A DNA stretch of 7,748 nt from JBGPIT01 sp041485125 (GCA_041485125.1 JBGPIT010000249.1:1-7748); one strand, 5' to 3'; shown: positions 1 to 6,708, numbered from the stretch's first letter. The notes: generated by a model from the letters alone, not told the origin. Numbers and translations are program-made.

Positions 1-1
1 C

Positions 2-784
2 GTCGCGCTCGCGCCCGGTCAGCTGACGACCGCGCTCTCGTGGCTCGGGATCGCGTGCTACACGCGGCAGATCTACTTCGATTTCTCCGGGTACTCCGAC
101 ATGGCGATCGGTCTGGCACGCATGTTCGGGTTCACCTTCCCCGAGAACTTCGCGCATCCCTACGCGGCACGATCGGTGACGGAGTTCTGGCGTCGTTGGC
201 ACATGTCGCTGTCGCGGTGGTTCCGCGACTATCTGTACTTCCCACTCGGGGGGAACCGGCACGGCCGGCTGCGGACGTACATCAATCTCGTCACGGTCTT
301 TTTTCTGTGCGGACTCTGGCACGGCGCGGAGTGGACGTTCGTCGCGTGGGGGCTCTATCACGGCGCATTTCTGGTGATGGAGCGCGGTCCCCTCGGCCGT
401 TGGATCGACGCGCGCCCGACACCACTCCGGCACGCCTATCTCGTCCTCGTCGTGATGATCGGGTGGGTGTTGTTCCGCGCGTCGACGTTCACGTCCGCGC
501 TCGCGTACTTGAGCGCGATGATGGGGCGCTCACCGGCGGCGGGCAGCGCCATCGACGCCGTGCTCTTGCTCGAGCCGTGGCAGGTACTCGCGTTCGGCGC
601 CGGCATCGTCGGGTCGCTGCCGTGGGCTCCGCGCGCCCGCGAGCTGCGCGAGCGCATCATGCACCCGCTGGCGCGCGGAACGCTCGCCTGCGCAGAGACG
701 GCGGCGCTCGCCGTCGTGCTGTTCGCGTCGGCACTGATGCTCGCGGCCGGAACGTACAACCCGTTCATCTATTTTCGCTTCTGA
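2..784 (+). CDS. MBOAT family O-acyltransferase, AlgI-like (5' partial)
   Basis: Integral-membrane acyltransferase of the MBOAT/AlgI type. In this family the protein moves acyl (usually acetyl) groups across or within the inner membrane for O-acetylation of an extracellular polysaccharide. The reading frame is open from the window edge, so the N-terminal half is missing and 260 codons remain. Visible family signatures are the IYFDFSGYSDMAIG stretch, then FWRRWHMSLSRW, then YFPLGGNR, and then CGLWHGAEW. The histidine of WHG (codon at 320-322) matches the conserved catalytic His of MBOAT proteins. Hydrophobic segments alternate with Arg-rich loops to the C-terminus, as expected for a multi-pass protein. 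The stop lies 10 bases before the start of an AlgX/AlgJ-like gene, the usual partner of AlgI-type proteins, so the two are probably co-transcribed. The polymer being modified is not identifiable; alginate in particular is not implied. Confidence 0.95.
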   Translation, partial: VALAPGQLTTALSWLGIACYTRQIYFDFSGYSDMAIGLARMFGFTFPENFAHPYAARSVTEFWRRWHMSLSRWFRDYLYFPLGGNRHGRLRTYINLVTVFFLCGLWHGAEWTFVAWGLYHGAFLVMERGPLGRWIDARPTPLRHAYLVLVVMIGWVLFRASTFTSALAYLSAMMGRSPAAGSAIDAVLLLEPWQVLAFGAGIVGSLPWAPRARELRERIMHPLARGTLACAETAALAVVLFASALMLAAGTYNPFIYFRF

Positions 785-794
785 TCGCGTCATC

Positions 795-2405
795 ATGAGC
801 GAGAACCCGGAAGCGACGCGGATCTCCGCGATCACCGACGCCCTGGTGATCGTGCTTTTCCTGATCGCGATCATGCTGCCGCTCGCCGACAGAATGTTCG
901 ATCTCGATCGGGCACCGCCGCTTCACGAGCAACGCGTGCCGGCGCCCCTACCCGAGCTGCCCGATAGCTGGGCCGCGCTGCGCCAATTTCCGCCGGCGTT
1001 CGAGCGCTACTGGAACGACACCTTCGGGTTCCGCCGCGCGCTGGTGCGCTGGTACAACCACGCACTCGTGCGCCTCGGCACGTCGCCGGTCCCAGACAAG
1101 GTCACGATCGGCCTTGGCGGTTGGCTGTTCTACATGGCGGACGGTGCACTCGACGAATACCGGGGTCTACGGCCGTTCTCGGCGGCCGAGCTGAGCCGGT
1201 GGCAGCACGTGCTCGAAGCGCGGCGCGACTGGCTGGCGGATCGCGGCATCCCGTACCTGTTCGTGATCGCGCCCAACAAGGAGACCATCTATCCCGAGAA
1301 GATGCCGTGGCGCATCCGCCGTGGTCGCACGCATCGTCTCGACGAGCTCCTCGACTATCTCCACGCGCACTCGGACTTCGAGGTCGTCGATCCGCGCGCG
1401 CGGCTGCAATCCGCGAAACGGCGCGCTCAGCTGTACTGGAAAGGGGACAGCCACTGGAACGCCCACGGCGCCTTTCTCGTGACCCACGATATCTTGCGCC
1501 GACTGCGGCGGACGAACCCGAAGGTCCGCCCGTTCTCTGCAAGCGCCGTCACCGTCGGACGTCTGCAAGCGGGTGGCGACCTGATCGCGCTAGTCGCCTT
1601 CGACGATATCTGGCTCGAGGAGGGCGACGGCGCGCGACTCGTTGCGCCGCGTGCCCGTGCGACCGGCACGCCGACGAACGTCACCTCTTGGACCGAGGTC
1701 GACGATCCCACCCTGCCGCGCGGTATCTTCTTCAACGACTCCTTCGGGAGGGTGCAAAACCAGTTTCTCGCCGAGCGCTTCAGCCGTTTGAGATATGTCT
1801 GGCAGCCGGTCCTGGACCCGACGATCGTCGAGGATGAGCGTGCCCAGATCGTCATTCAGGAAATGGTCGAGCGCTTCCTGTTGAAACCGCCGCCGCAGGA
1901 CTCCGCGTGGCTCGACGACAATAGTCGGGTCCGTGCAGCCTTCGCCGCGTCGTCGACCGTGCTCCTCGATGTACCGCGCGACCCGCGGGGCATCACCGCT
2001 CTCGACGGCGCCTCCGTCGATCCGACGCTCAATGGCGACGTCGCGATCCGTGTCGACGGACCTCACGGCTCGACCGAGCTCGCATCGGTCGATCTCGGAC
2101 CGGACGTCGTACCGACCATGCGGGTCGTCGTCGAAAGCTCCGGCGAGGGCGCATTGGAGGTGTACTACCAAACGCGCGAGGCGCCGACCTACGACGGATC
2201 ACGTCGCGCCTGGTGGCCGCTCCGACCGGGGCGAAACGTCGCCTGGTTCGTACTCGCGGAGCCCGAGGTTCGCGCGAAGATTCGTCTCGACTTCCCAGGG
2301 CCAGGCATCCATCGCCTGACCGCTGTCGAGATCCGCGCTGTTCCTCGAGACACCGCCGCTGCGCCAGGCGATCGGCGCCAAGGCCAGCTCGCCTCGCCTC
2401 AGTAG
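795..2405 (+). CDS. AlgX/AlgJ-like SGNH-fold O-acetyltransferase with C-terminal beta-rich domain
   Basis: Probable periplasmic, membrane-anchored acetyltransferase that receives acetyl groups from the upstream MBOAT protein and places them on a polysaccharide. Residues about 12-31 form one hydrophobic segment after a short polar N-terminus, fitting a signal anchor. The SGNH-like domain spans about 70-365. It contains GGWLFY (108-113), VIAPNKETIYPEKMP (157-171), the catalytic pair in GDSHWNAHG (Asp218, His220) and the nucleophile in FFNDSFG (Ser316). These correspond to the Asp/His and Ser of the AlgX/AlgJ triad, so the enzyme looks catalytically intact. Residues about 385-518 are beta-strand-rich with several aromatics, resembling a carbohydrate-binding-type extension; AlgX also carries a C-terminal carbohydrate-binding module, but its homology to this one is inferred. 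There is no clear SD before ATG 795. The short gap after the MBOAT stop suggests translational coupling. Substrate unknown. Confidence 0.87.
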   Translation: MSENPEATRISAITDALVIVLFLIAIMLPLADRMFDLDRAPPLHEQRVPAPLPELPDSWAALRQFPPAFERYWNDTFGFRRALVRWYNHALVRLGTSPVPDKVTIGLGGWLFYMADGALDEYRGLRPFSAAELSRWQHVLEARRDWLADRGIPYLFVIAPNKETIYPEKMPWRIRRGRTHRLDELLDYLHAHSDFEVVDPRARLQSAKRRAQLYWKGDSHWNAHGAFLVTHDILRRLRRTNPKVRPFSASAVTVGRLQAGGDLIALVAFDDIWLEEGDGARLVAPRARATGTPTNVTSWTEVDDPTLPRGIFFNDSFGRVQNQFLAERFSRLRYVWQPVLDPTIVEDERAQIVIQEMVERFLLKPPPQDSAWLDDNSRVRAAFAASSTVLLDVPRDPRGITALDGASVDPTLNGDVAIRVDGPHGSTELASVDLGPDVVPTMRVVVESSGEGALEVYYQTREAPTYDGSRRAWWPLRPGRNVAWFVLAEPEVRAKIRLDFPGPGIHRLTAVEIRAVPRDTAAAPGDRRQGQLASPQ

Positions 2406-2430
2406 GGCTGCCGATCGCCGGCCGCCGACG

Positions 2431-2652
2431 CTACCGGCGTTGCGTGCCTTCATCTTCACCGTCGTGCGGCGATCCGGGCGCTACGCCGACTTCGACCGTG
2501 TCCCCGAGCTCCCCGCCAGCCGTGCGCTTCGCAGAGGACGTCGCGTTCGGCGCTTCGACGACATCGTGCTTCTCCGCGGAGCGCTTCTTGGCTTGGGCGG
2601 TCTTGGGCTTCTTGCGGCTGCCGGTCGGTGACTGGCGTGCGCGCGTTCTCAC
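2431..2652 (-). CDS. Small basic/acidic disordered protein, hypothetical
   Basis: A 73-codon minus-strand frame with a GTG start. I do not recognise a family. Residues 1-30 are very basic (Arg/Lys at 2, 4, 6, 13-15, 17, 22-24, 28). The tail from about 48 is Gly- and acid-rich (GEDEG near the end), so it reads as a disordered polyampholyte, perhaps nucleic-acid binding; that is inference. Support for coding: a GGAGG ribosome-binding site (plus-strand CCTCC at 2659-2663) sits six bases before the GTG, and about 78% of third codon positions are G/C, higher than in the overlapping plus-strand frame 2440-2631 (about 70%). A second, stronger SD with an ATG lies just upstream in another frame (see the 2649-2675 entry), so the real N-terminus could be longer if one base is missing. 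It converges with the AlgX-like gene and diverges from the zinc-ribbon gene. Confidence 0.5.
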   Translation of the reverse strand: MRTRARQSPTGSRKKPKTAQAKKRSAEKHDVVEAPNATSSAKRTAGGELGDTVEVGVAPGSPHDGEDEGTQRR

Positions 2653-2675
2653 TTGGTGCCTCCGGGTGGTGCCAT
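2649..2675 (-). other. Eight-codon leader frame (MAPPGGTK) overlapping the start of the small basic gene
   Basis: On the minus strand a consensus AAGGAGG (plus-strand 2683-2689) stands seven bases before an ATG that opens only eight codons, MAPPGGTK, then TGA. The TGA overlaps the downstream GTG start as GTGA. It could be a real translationally coupled leader, or the true N-terminus of the 73-codon gene separated by a one-base indel. The SD is too good to ignore, but I cannot decide between these readings. Confidence 0.3.
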
Positions 2676-2720
2676 CCAGGTTCCTCCTTGGGTGCGCTCG
2701 GATGATAGAAGCCGCACGCC

Positions 2721-2972
2721 ATGAGCGCTATTCCGGCCGAGCTGCTCCCTCGGTTCCGCAACCATGTGCCGTGCGGCGCGTGCGGAAACCGCGGCGACGT
2801 GCGGGTCGAGTTCAGCCGAGCCGACGCGCTGGCGATCGGCGATCACTTCCTGCGACGCTGCACGCGTTGCGGACACGTCTGGGCTGAGCGCTGCGGTATG
2901 CCCGACGCGCATCCGCCGACGAAGCGCGGGCCGCGGCCCGAGAGTCCGCAGCCGCCCGACCTGTTGCGCTGA
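2721..2972 (+). CDS. Small zinc-ribbon-like protein, hypothetical
   Basis: An 83-residue protein with two CxxC knuckles 25 residues apart: CGAC (Cys18, Cys21) and CTRC (Cys47, Cys50), the second followed by GHVWAE. This is the layout of a small zinc-ribbon that would bind one zinc ion through four cysteines. The segment between the knuckles is short and charged. The tail from about 60 is Pro-rich (PTKRGPRPESPQPPD) and probably disordered. No enzymatic motif is visible. Zinc ribbons of this size are often nucleic-acid- or protein-binding, but no specific role can be assigned. The SD before ATG 2721 is weak. The gene diverges from the small basic gene, leaving about 68 bases between the two starts for promoters. 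Another Cys (58) lies just beyond the second knuckle. Confidence 0.6.
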   Translation: MSAIPAELLPRFRNHVPCGACGNRGDVRVEFSRADALAIGDHFLRRCTRCGHVWAERCGMPDAHPPTKRGPRPESPQPPDLLR

Positions 2973-2977
2973 CTGGC

Positions 2978-3208
2978 CTAGGTCCACGGCACGACTGTAC
3001 GTTCATCGTGCCGGGCGAGAACCGCGCCGCCTGAACAGTCTGGATAACGACGGCAGCGCGACTGCCCGCAAAGTATCCGCTTGGTTGGGGAGTGAAGGGC
3101 TAACTTCGAGTGCGCCCAGGGTGATTCGAGCGTCACGAATTCCTCGACGAGGCGACGTAACGCATCAGGCGACAGTCCGTCGTACGGTACGTCGACAAAA
3201 CCAGCCAC
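2978..3208 (-). pseudogene. UPF0270 (YheU-like) family relic, frameshifted
   Basis: From a GTG at 3208 the minus strand encodes VDVPYDGLSPDALRRLVEEF and then VTLE, which I recognise as the N-terminus of the UPF0270/YheU family of small uncharacterised proteins (E. coli YheU is about 72 residues). The family then continues with a segment like REGTDYG. Here the same frame turns into unrelated sequence (SPWAHSKLALHS), while the frame shifted by one carries GALEVS, which resembles the expected next segment. The original frame near the end again looks family-like (GGAVLARHDERTVVPW, compare the GEAVxVxDE...NIVP ending). So homology jumps between frames twice although no stop interrupts the 76-codon frame. 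I read it as a small conserved gene broken by at least two compensating indels, or a sequencing error in an intact gene. An upstream GGGAG lies 10 bases before the GTG. Confidence 0.6.
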
Positions 3209-3356
3209 GGAGAATCATCTCCCGCGTAGACGTTCGATTCAACTTGGACGGCAACATCTCGGATTGCATCAAAACATCATGAGCGGGCCGCGCGACGACG
3301 AAGCGTGATAGGAAGATCGTCATGTTGATGACGGGCACCTTCATGACGAGCAACCG
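3209..3356. other. Non-coding leader upstream of the glycosyltransferase operon
   Basis: No convincing gene is present between the UPF0270 relic and the operon start. The sequence is less GC-rich than the flanks and should hold the operon promoter, but I see no good -35/-10 pair. The only structure I can point to is the short inverted repeat at 3318-3333. Confidence 0.45.
3318..3333. repeat. Short inverted repeat CGTCAT-N4-ATGACG before the operon
   Basis: Perfect six-base arms around a four-base spacer, 23 bases before the glycosyltransferase start. A third copy of ATGACG lies at 3343-3348. It could be a small operator or an mRNA hairpin, or chance; six-base arms are weak evidence. Confidence 0.25.
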
Positions 3357-4367
3357 ATGAAGATCGCGCTTTTGGGTCCGGTCGCTTGGCGTACTCCGCC
3401 CCGTCACTACGGGCCCTGGGAACAGGTCACCGGCCTGATCGCGGACGGATTGGTCGCGCGCGGTATCGACGTGACGTTGTTCGCGACGCTCGATTCAGTC
3501 ACGACCGCGACTCTCGACGGAGTGAGCGCCACGGGTTACGCGGAGGATCCCGCGATGGACGGCCGGATCTGGGAGGCACTGCACGTCGCGCACGCCCTCA
3601 CGCGTTCGGGCGAATTCGACCTCATCCACAACCACCTCGACTGGCTTCCGCTGGCCTTCGCCCGGCACTGTCGGGCCCCGCTGGTCACGACCGTTCACGG
3701 TTTTTCCGGGCGCGGAATCCTGCCCGCCTATCTGAACGCACGCTCGTCGTCCTATGTGTCGATCTCGAACGCCGACCGCGCACCGGAACTGGACTACGTG
3801 GCGACCGTTTATCACGGCGTCGACCTCGAGGCGTTGCCGTTCTCGGCCACGTGCGATGACGTGCTGGTCGCCTTCGGCAGAATCCACCCGGACAAAGGAA
3901 CCGCCGCGGCCATCGACATCGCGCGGCGCGCCGGTCGCCGTCTCGTCATCTGCGGGATCGTTCAGGACACGAAGTATTTTCACGAGCAGGTCGAGCCGCA
4001 TGTCGACGGCGATCGGGTCACCTACCTCGGTTCGGTCGGACCCGACCGCCGCGCCGAAGTGCTCGGATCCGCCGCGGTGCTGCTGCATCCCATTACCTTT
4101 CCCGAACCGTTCGGACTGTCGGTCGTCGAGGCAATGGCCTGCGGGACACCGGTCATCGCGTATCCACGCGGGTCGATGCCCGAGGTCGTCGACACAGGCG
4201 TCACAGGTTTTCTCGTCGACGGTGTCGAAGGAGCGGCAGCGGCAGTGGACCAGGCGGCGGCGCTGGACCGCGCGGCGATCCGACGCATGGCCGAGCGCCG
4301 GTTCGGAGCCGCCCGGATGGTCGACGACTACTTGTCCGTGTACCAGCGCCTGATCGCTGCCCGATGA
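3357..4367 (+). CDS. GT4-family glycosyltransferase (retaining, GT-B fold)
   Basis: Transfers a sugar from a nucleotide-sugar donor to an unknown acceptor; no signal peptide or membrane segment, so cytosolic. At 336 residues it is somewhat shorter than many GT4 enzymes but has both Rossmann halves. The N-terminal half has MKIALLGPVAWRTPPRHYG (1-19) followed by PWEQV, the glycine-containing acceptor-side loop, then LIHNHLDW (89-96) and TTVHG (111-115). The donor half starts near 168 with VAFGRIHPDKG (171-181; Arg175 and Lys180 match the usual donor-phosphate contacts), then LLHPITFPEPFGLSVVEAMACG, with the E-x7-E pair at Glu250 and Glu258, and GTPVIAYPRGSMPEVV. ATG 3357 is chosen because the conserved beta strand begins immediately, although the SD is weak. 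The stop overlaps the next start as ATGA. It is the only synthetic enzyme in an operon of two glycoside-cleaving enzymes. Sugar donor (GDP-mannose by context) is inference. Confidence 0.95.
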   Translation: MKIALLGPVAWRTPPRHYGPWEQVTGLIADGLVARGIDVTLFATLDSVTTATLDGVSATGYAEDPAMDGRIWEALHVAHALTRSGEFDLIHNHLDWLPLAFARHCRAPLVTTVHGFSGRGILPAYLNARSSSYVSISNADRAPELDYVATVYHGVDLEALPFSATCDDVLVAFGRIHPDKGTAAAIDIARRAGRRLVICGIVQDTKYFHEQVEPHVDGDRVTYLGSVGPDRRAEVLGSAAVLLHPITFPEPFGLSVVEAMACGTPVIAYPRGSMPEVVDTGVTGFLVDGVEGAAAAVDQAAALDRAAIRRMAERRFGAARMVDDYLSVYQRLIAAR

Positions 4368-5428
4368 CTCGCGCGGTCCATCGCTTCACAGGAAATCCCA
4401 TCCTGACCCCACGCATGGTCGTGCCTTCGCGGCCGGACTTCGAGGTCGTGGGCGTGTTCAACCCCGGCGTCGTTCGGGTCGCCGACGAGACGCTCCTGCT
4501 CTTGCGCGTGGCGGAGGCGCCGCGTGATTTACCCACGGACCAGGTCGCCGCGCCCGTCTACGACCCCGACGCTCGGCGCATCGTCGTCCGCACATGGAAA
4601 AAAGACACCCCCGGTCTCCGCCTCGGCGACAGCCGCGTCGTAACCGTGGGCGACGACACGTTCCTCTCGTCGATTTCCCACTTGCGGCTGGCACGGTCGA
4701 AAGACGGTCTCGCGTTCGACGTCGACTCGGTGCCCGCGTTGACGCCTGCACATCCGCTCGAAGCCTTTGGGGTCGAAGACCCACGCATTACGCGCATCGA
4801 CGGCACGACCTGGATCAACTACACGGCGGTCTCGTCCGCCGGCATCGCGACGGCGCTCGCGTCCAGCAGCGATCTCGTGCGGTTCGAGCGACACGGCGTC
4901 ATCTTCCCGCCACCGAACCGCGACGTCGCGATCTTCCCTGAGCCGATCAACGGCCGCTACCTCGCACTCCACCGCCCGATGCCGGAGGGCATCGGCCGTC
5001 CCGCCATCTGGCTCGCGTCCTCGCCGGACCTCTTGTCGTGGGGCGATCACCGCTTCATCGCGGGCGCGCGCCCGGGCATGTGGGACGACCTGAAAGTTGG
5101 CGGCGGTGCAGTCCCGTTCCGCGTGAAGGCAGACGGCCGTGATGCCTGGCTGGCCATCTACCATGGGGTGACGGCCTCGCCGCTCACCTACTCTCTCGGC
5201 GCGCTTCTGCTCGACGCCGGCGATCCCAGCCGAGTGTTAGGGCGTTCGCGCGCGCCGATCTTGTTTCCGGAGACGCCCTACGAACGAACCGGGTTCTTTG
5301 GAAACGTCATCTTCACCTGCGGCGTTTACGCCGAGGGCGATCTGGTGCGCATCTACTACGGCGCCTGCGACGAGGTGACCTGCGTGGCGGATCTGTCGCT
5401 CGCGTCGATCCTGCAAGGACTCGGATGA
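4364..5428 (+). CDS. GH130-family beta-mannoside phosphorylase/hydrolase
   Basis: A five-bladed beta-propeller enzyme of GH130. Characterised members cleave beta-1,4- or beta-1,2-mannosides, most by phosphorolysis giving mannose 1-phosphate, some by hydrolysis. Motifs in order: FTGNPILTPR (8-17), FNPG (32-35), FLSSISHLRLARSKDG (100-115), FGVEDPRIT (135-143) with the presumed catalytic acid Asp139, IFPEPINGRYLALHRP (190-205), WDDLKVGGGAVPF (240-252), IYHGV (265-269) and IYYGACD (330-336). Arg204, Lys244 and His267 sit where phosphorylase-type members carry phosphate contacts, which favours phosphorolysis, but assigning the subfamily needs alignment. Residue 277 is Ser in TYSLG where many relatives have Arg (YRLG). 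Length of 354 is typical. No signal peptide, so cytosolic. The start overlaps the glycosyltransferase stop and the stop overlaps the next start, both as ATGA, so translation is probably coupled through the operon. Confidence 0.93.
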   Translation: MTRAVHRFTGNPILTPRMVVPSRPDFEVVGVFNPGVVRVADETLLLLRVAEAPRDLPTDQVAAPVYDPDARRIVVRTWKKDTPGLRLGDSRVVTVGDDTFLSSISHLRLARSKDGLAFDVDSVPALTPAHPLEAFGVEDPRITRIDGTTWINYTAVSSAGIATALASSSDLVRFERHGVIFPPPNRDVAIFPEPINGRYLALHRPMPEGIGRPAIWLASSPDLLSWGDHRFIAGARPGMWDDLKVGGGAVPFRVKADGRDAWLAIYHGVTASPLTYSLGALLLDAGDPSRVLGRSRAPILFPETPYERTGFFGNVIFTCGVYAEGDLVRIYYGACDEVTCVADLSLASILQGLG

Positions 5429-6591
5429 CCTTCGAGCTCGGCTGCAACTACTGGCCGAGGCGCAGCGCCATGTACATGTGGCGCGAGCTCGATCTCGGCG
5501 AGGTACGCGCCGACTTCGCGCACATGCGCGATTTGGGCGTCAGCGTCGTGCGTTTGTTTCTGCTAACGGAGGATTTTCTGCCCGCGCCGATGACCGTTCC
5601 CAAGGACAAGGTCGCCGCGCTGGTCGAGGTGGTTCGCACGGCGCGCGAAGAGAAGCTGTCCACCATACCGACCCTGATAACCATCAACATGAGCGGCAAA
5701 TTCTGGTGGCCGGCGTGGATGCGCGACCCTAACGGAACGCCCAGAAACCTGTATGCCGATCCGGCGCTACTGCGCTCGCAGGCGCTGCTCGTCGACACGT
5801 GTGCGCGCGCGCTTGCGGGCGACACGTCGATTCGGGCTTTCGATCTGAGCAACGAGATCGACGACGCGCACCGCCTGCCGAGCCGCGACGCGGGCTGGCT
5901 GTGGGCGGCCCTGCTGGCCGGCTCGGTGCGGCGCGCGGCGCCCGGCGTGCCCGTACAGTTCGGCGCACACCTGCCGTCACTGATGGCCAATACCCACATG
6001 CGCATCGACGATCTCGCCGGCGTAGTCGACGAGGACTGCATGCACGCATACCCGCTTTATTGCGACGTCGCGAAAAGCTTCCTCGACCCCGAGCTGGTGC
6101 CGTTCGCCTGCGCGCTGACCGCCGAACTGGCCGCCACCGGCCGCGCGCCGCTAATGCAGGAGTTCGGCATCTGCACGGCGCCTCCTGGCGGTCCCGGCGT
6201 CACCATCACCGATGATTTTCTCGGACAGCCGACGGCGCAATACCTCGCATCCGAGGAGGAAGGGGCGCGCTACTACGGGCAGGTCCTCGATCGACTCGCC
6301 GCGACCGGCGCGGCCGGCGCCTATGCCTGGTGCTATGGCGACTACCACGCGCAGCTGTTCGATCGCGCGCCCTTCGACACGGCGTTCCGCGAGCGCTCAT
6401 TCGGCCTCGTCCGCGCGGACGGCAGCGAGAAACCCGCGTGTACCGTCATCCGAGCGTTCGCGTCGCGCCTCACTCGCGGCGAGATCCGCTTTGGCTCCGC
6501 TCCGAAGGTTCTCGACATCGGGGTCGATGCCTACTACGCCGCGCCGGAGGACAATTTTCGCCGCCTCTACGAGCGATGGCTTGCGGCATGA
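5425..6591 (+). CDS. GH5-like (cellulase-superfamily) glycoside hydrolase, cytosolic
   Basis: A 388-residue TIM-barrel glycosidase of the GH5/clan A type, retaining mechanism. It begins with LGCNYWPRR (5-13), then VVRLFLL (41-47) holding the conserved barrel Arg43. Strand 4 ends in AFDLSNEID (138-146) with the presumed acid/base Glu144. MHAYP (206-210) supplies the active-site His/Tyr. LMQEFG (243-248) has the presumed nucleophile Glu246, and YAWCYGDY (300-307) has the strand-8 Trp302. GH5 includes many beta-mannanases and mannosidases, and the GH130 neighbour points the same way, but specificity is not visible. There is no signal peptide or binding module, unlike secreted polysaccharidases, so a soluble intracellular oligosaccharide is the likelier substrate. 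AAGGA lies five bases before ATG 5425, and the start overlaps the GH130 stop as ATGA. The extra C-terminal 60 residues after the barrel are unassigned. Confidence 0.86.
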   Translation: MTFELGCNYWPRRSAMYMWRELDLGEVRADFAHMRDLGVSVVRLFLLTEDFLPAPMTVPKDKVAALVEVVRTAREEKLSTIPTLITINMSGKFWWPAWMRDPNGTPRNLYADPALLRSQALLVDTCARALAGDTSIRAFDLSNEIDDAHRLPSRDAGWLWAALLAGSVRRAAPGVPVQFGAHLPSLMANTHMRIDDLAGVVDEDCMHAYPLYCDVAKSFLDPELVPFACALTAELAATGRAPLMQEFGICTAPPGGPGVTITDDFLGQPTAQYLASEEEGARYYGQVLDRLAATGAAGAYAWCYGDYHAQLFDRAPFDTAFRERSFGLVRADGSEKPACTVIRAFASRLTRGEIRFGSAPKVLDIGVDAYYAAPEDNFRRLYERWLAA

Positions 6592-6674
6592 CGAGCGGTT
6601 CACAAGGCGCGGCATCAGGTGGCCCGCCCTGCGTGCGCGCGTCAGATCCCCTTTGTGTTGGTCGGCGCTCCTAG
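6588..6674 (+). other. Short ATGA-overlapping frame after the GH5-like gene (28 codons)
   Basis: The GH5-like stop is again part of an ATGA, opening a 28-codon frame rich in Gly, Ser and Pro that ends at TAG 6672-6674. Because both earlier junctions in the operon use ATGA, this could be the stump of a lost fourth gene. It could equally be chance, since GCATGA is common at such ends. No homology is recognised. Confidence 0.2.
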
Positions 6675-6708
6675 ACGCCAGTCTGGACACTCGCTGACTT
6701 CGAGAGCA

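Noticed and set aside
40..798. A 252-codon plus-strand frame overlapping the MBOAT gene
   Set aside because: Arg-rich out-of-frame translation of GC-rich DNA; the other frame has unmistakable MBOAT motifs.
1590..2171. A long minus-strand frame opposite the AlgX-like gene (193 codons)
   Set aside because: Shadow of the real plus-strand gene, whose motifs run through the same bases; no family features on the minus strand.
2416..2439. Inverted repeat CGCCGG ... CCGGCG between the convergent genes, considered as a terminator
   Set aside because: Six-base arms made only of G and C in GC-rich DNA, and no T-run on either strand; chance is likely.
2649..2987. A 112-codon minus-strand frame opposite the zinc-ribbon gene
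   Set aside because: The plus strand carries the paired CxxC motifs; only the last eight codons of this frame are interesting because a consensus SD precedes an internal ATG.
3165..3407. An 80-codon minus-strand frame crossing the operon start
   Set aside because: No SD or family resemblance; it overlaps both the UPF0270 relic and the glycosyltransferase start.
4529..5164. A 211-codon minus-strand frame opposite the GH130 gene
   Set aside because: Low-complexity Arg/Asp/Val-rich antisense shadow; the GH130 motifs occupy the plus strand.
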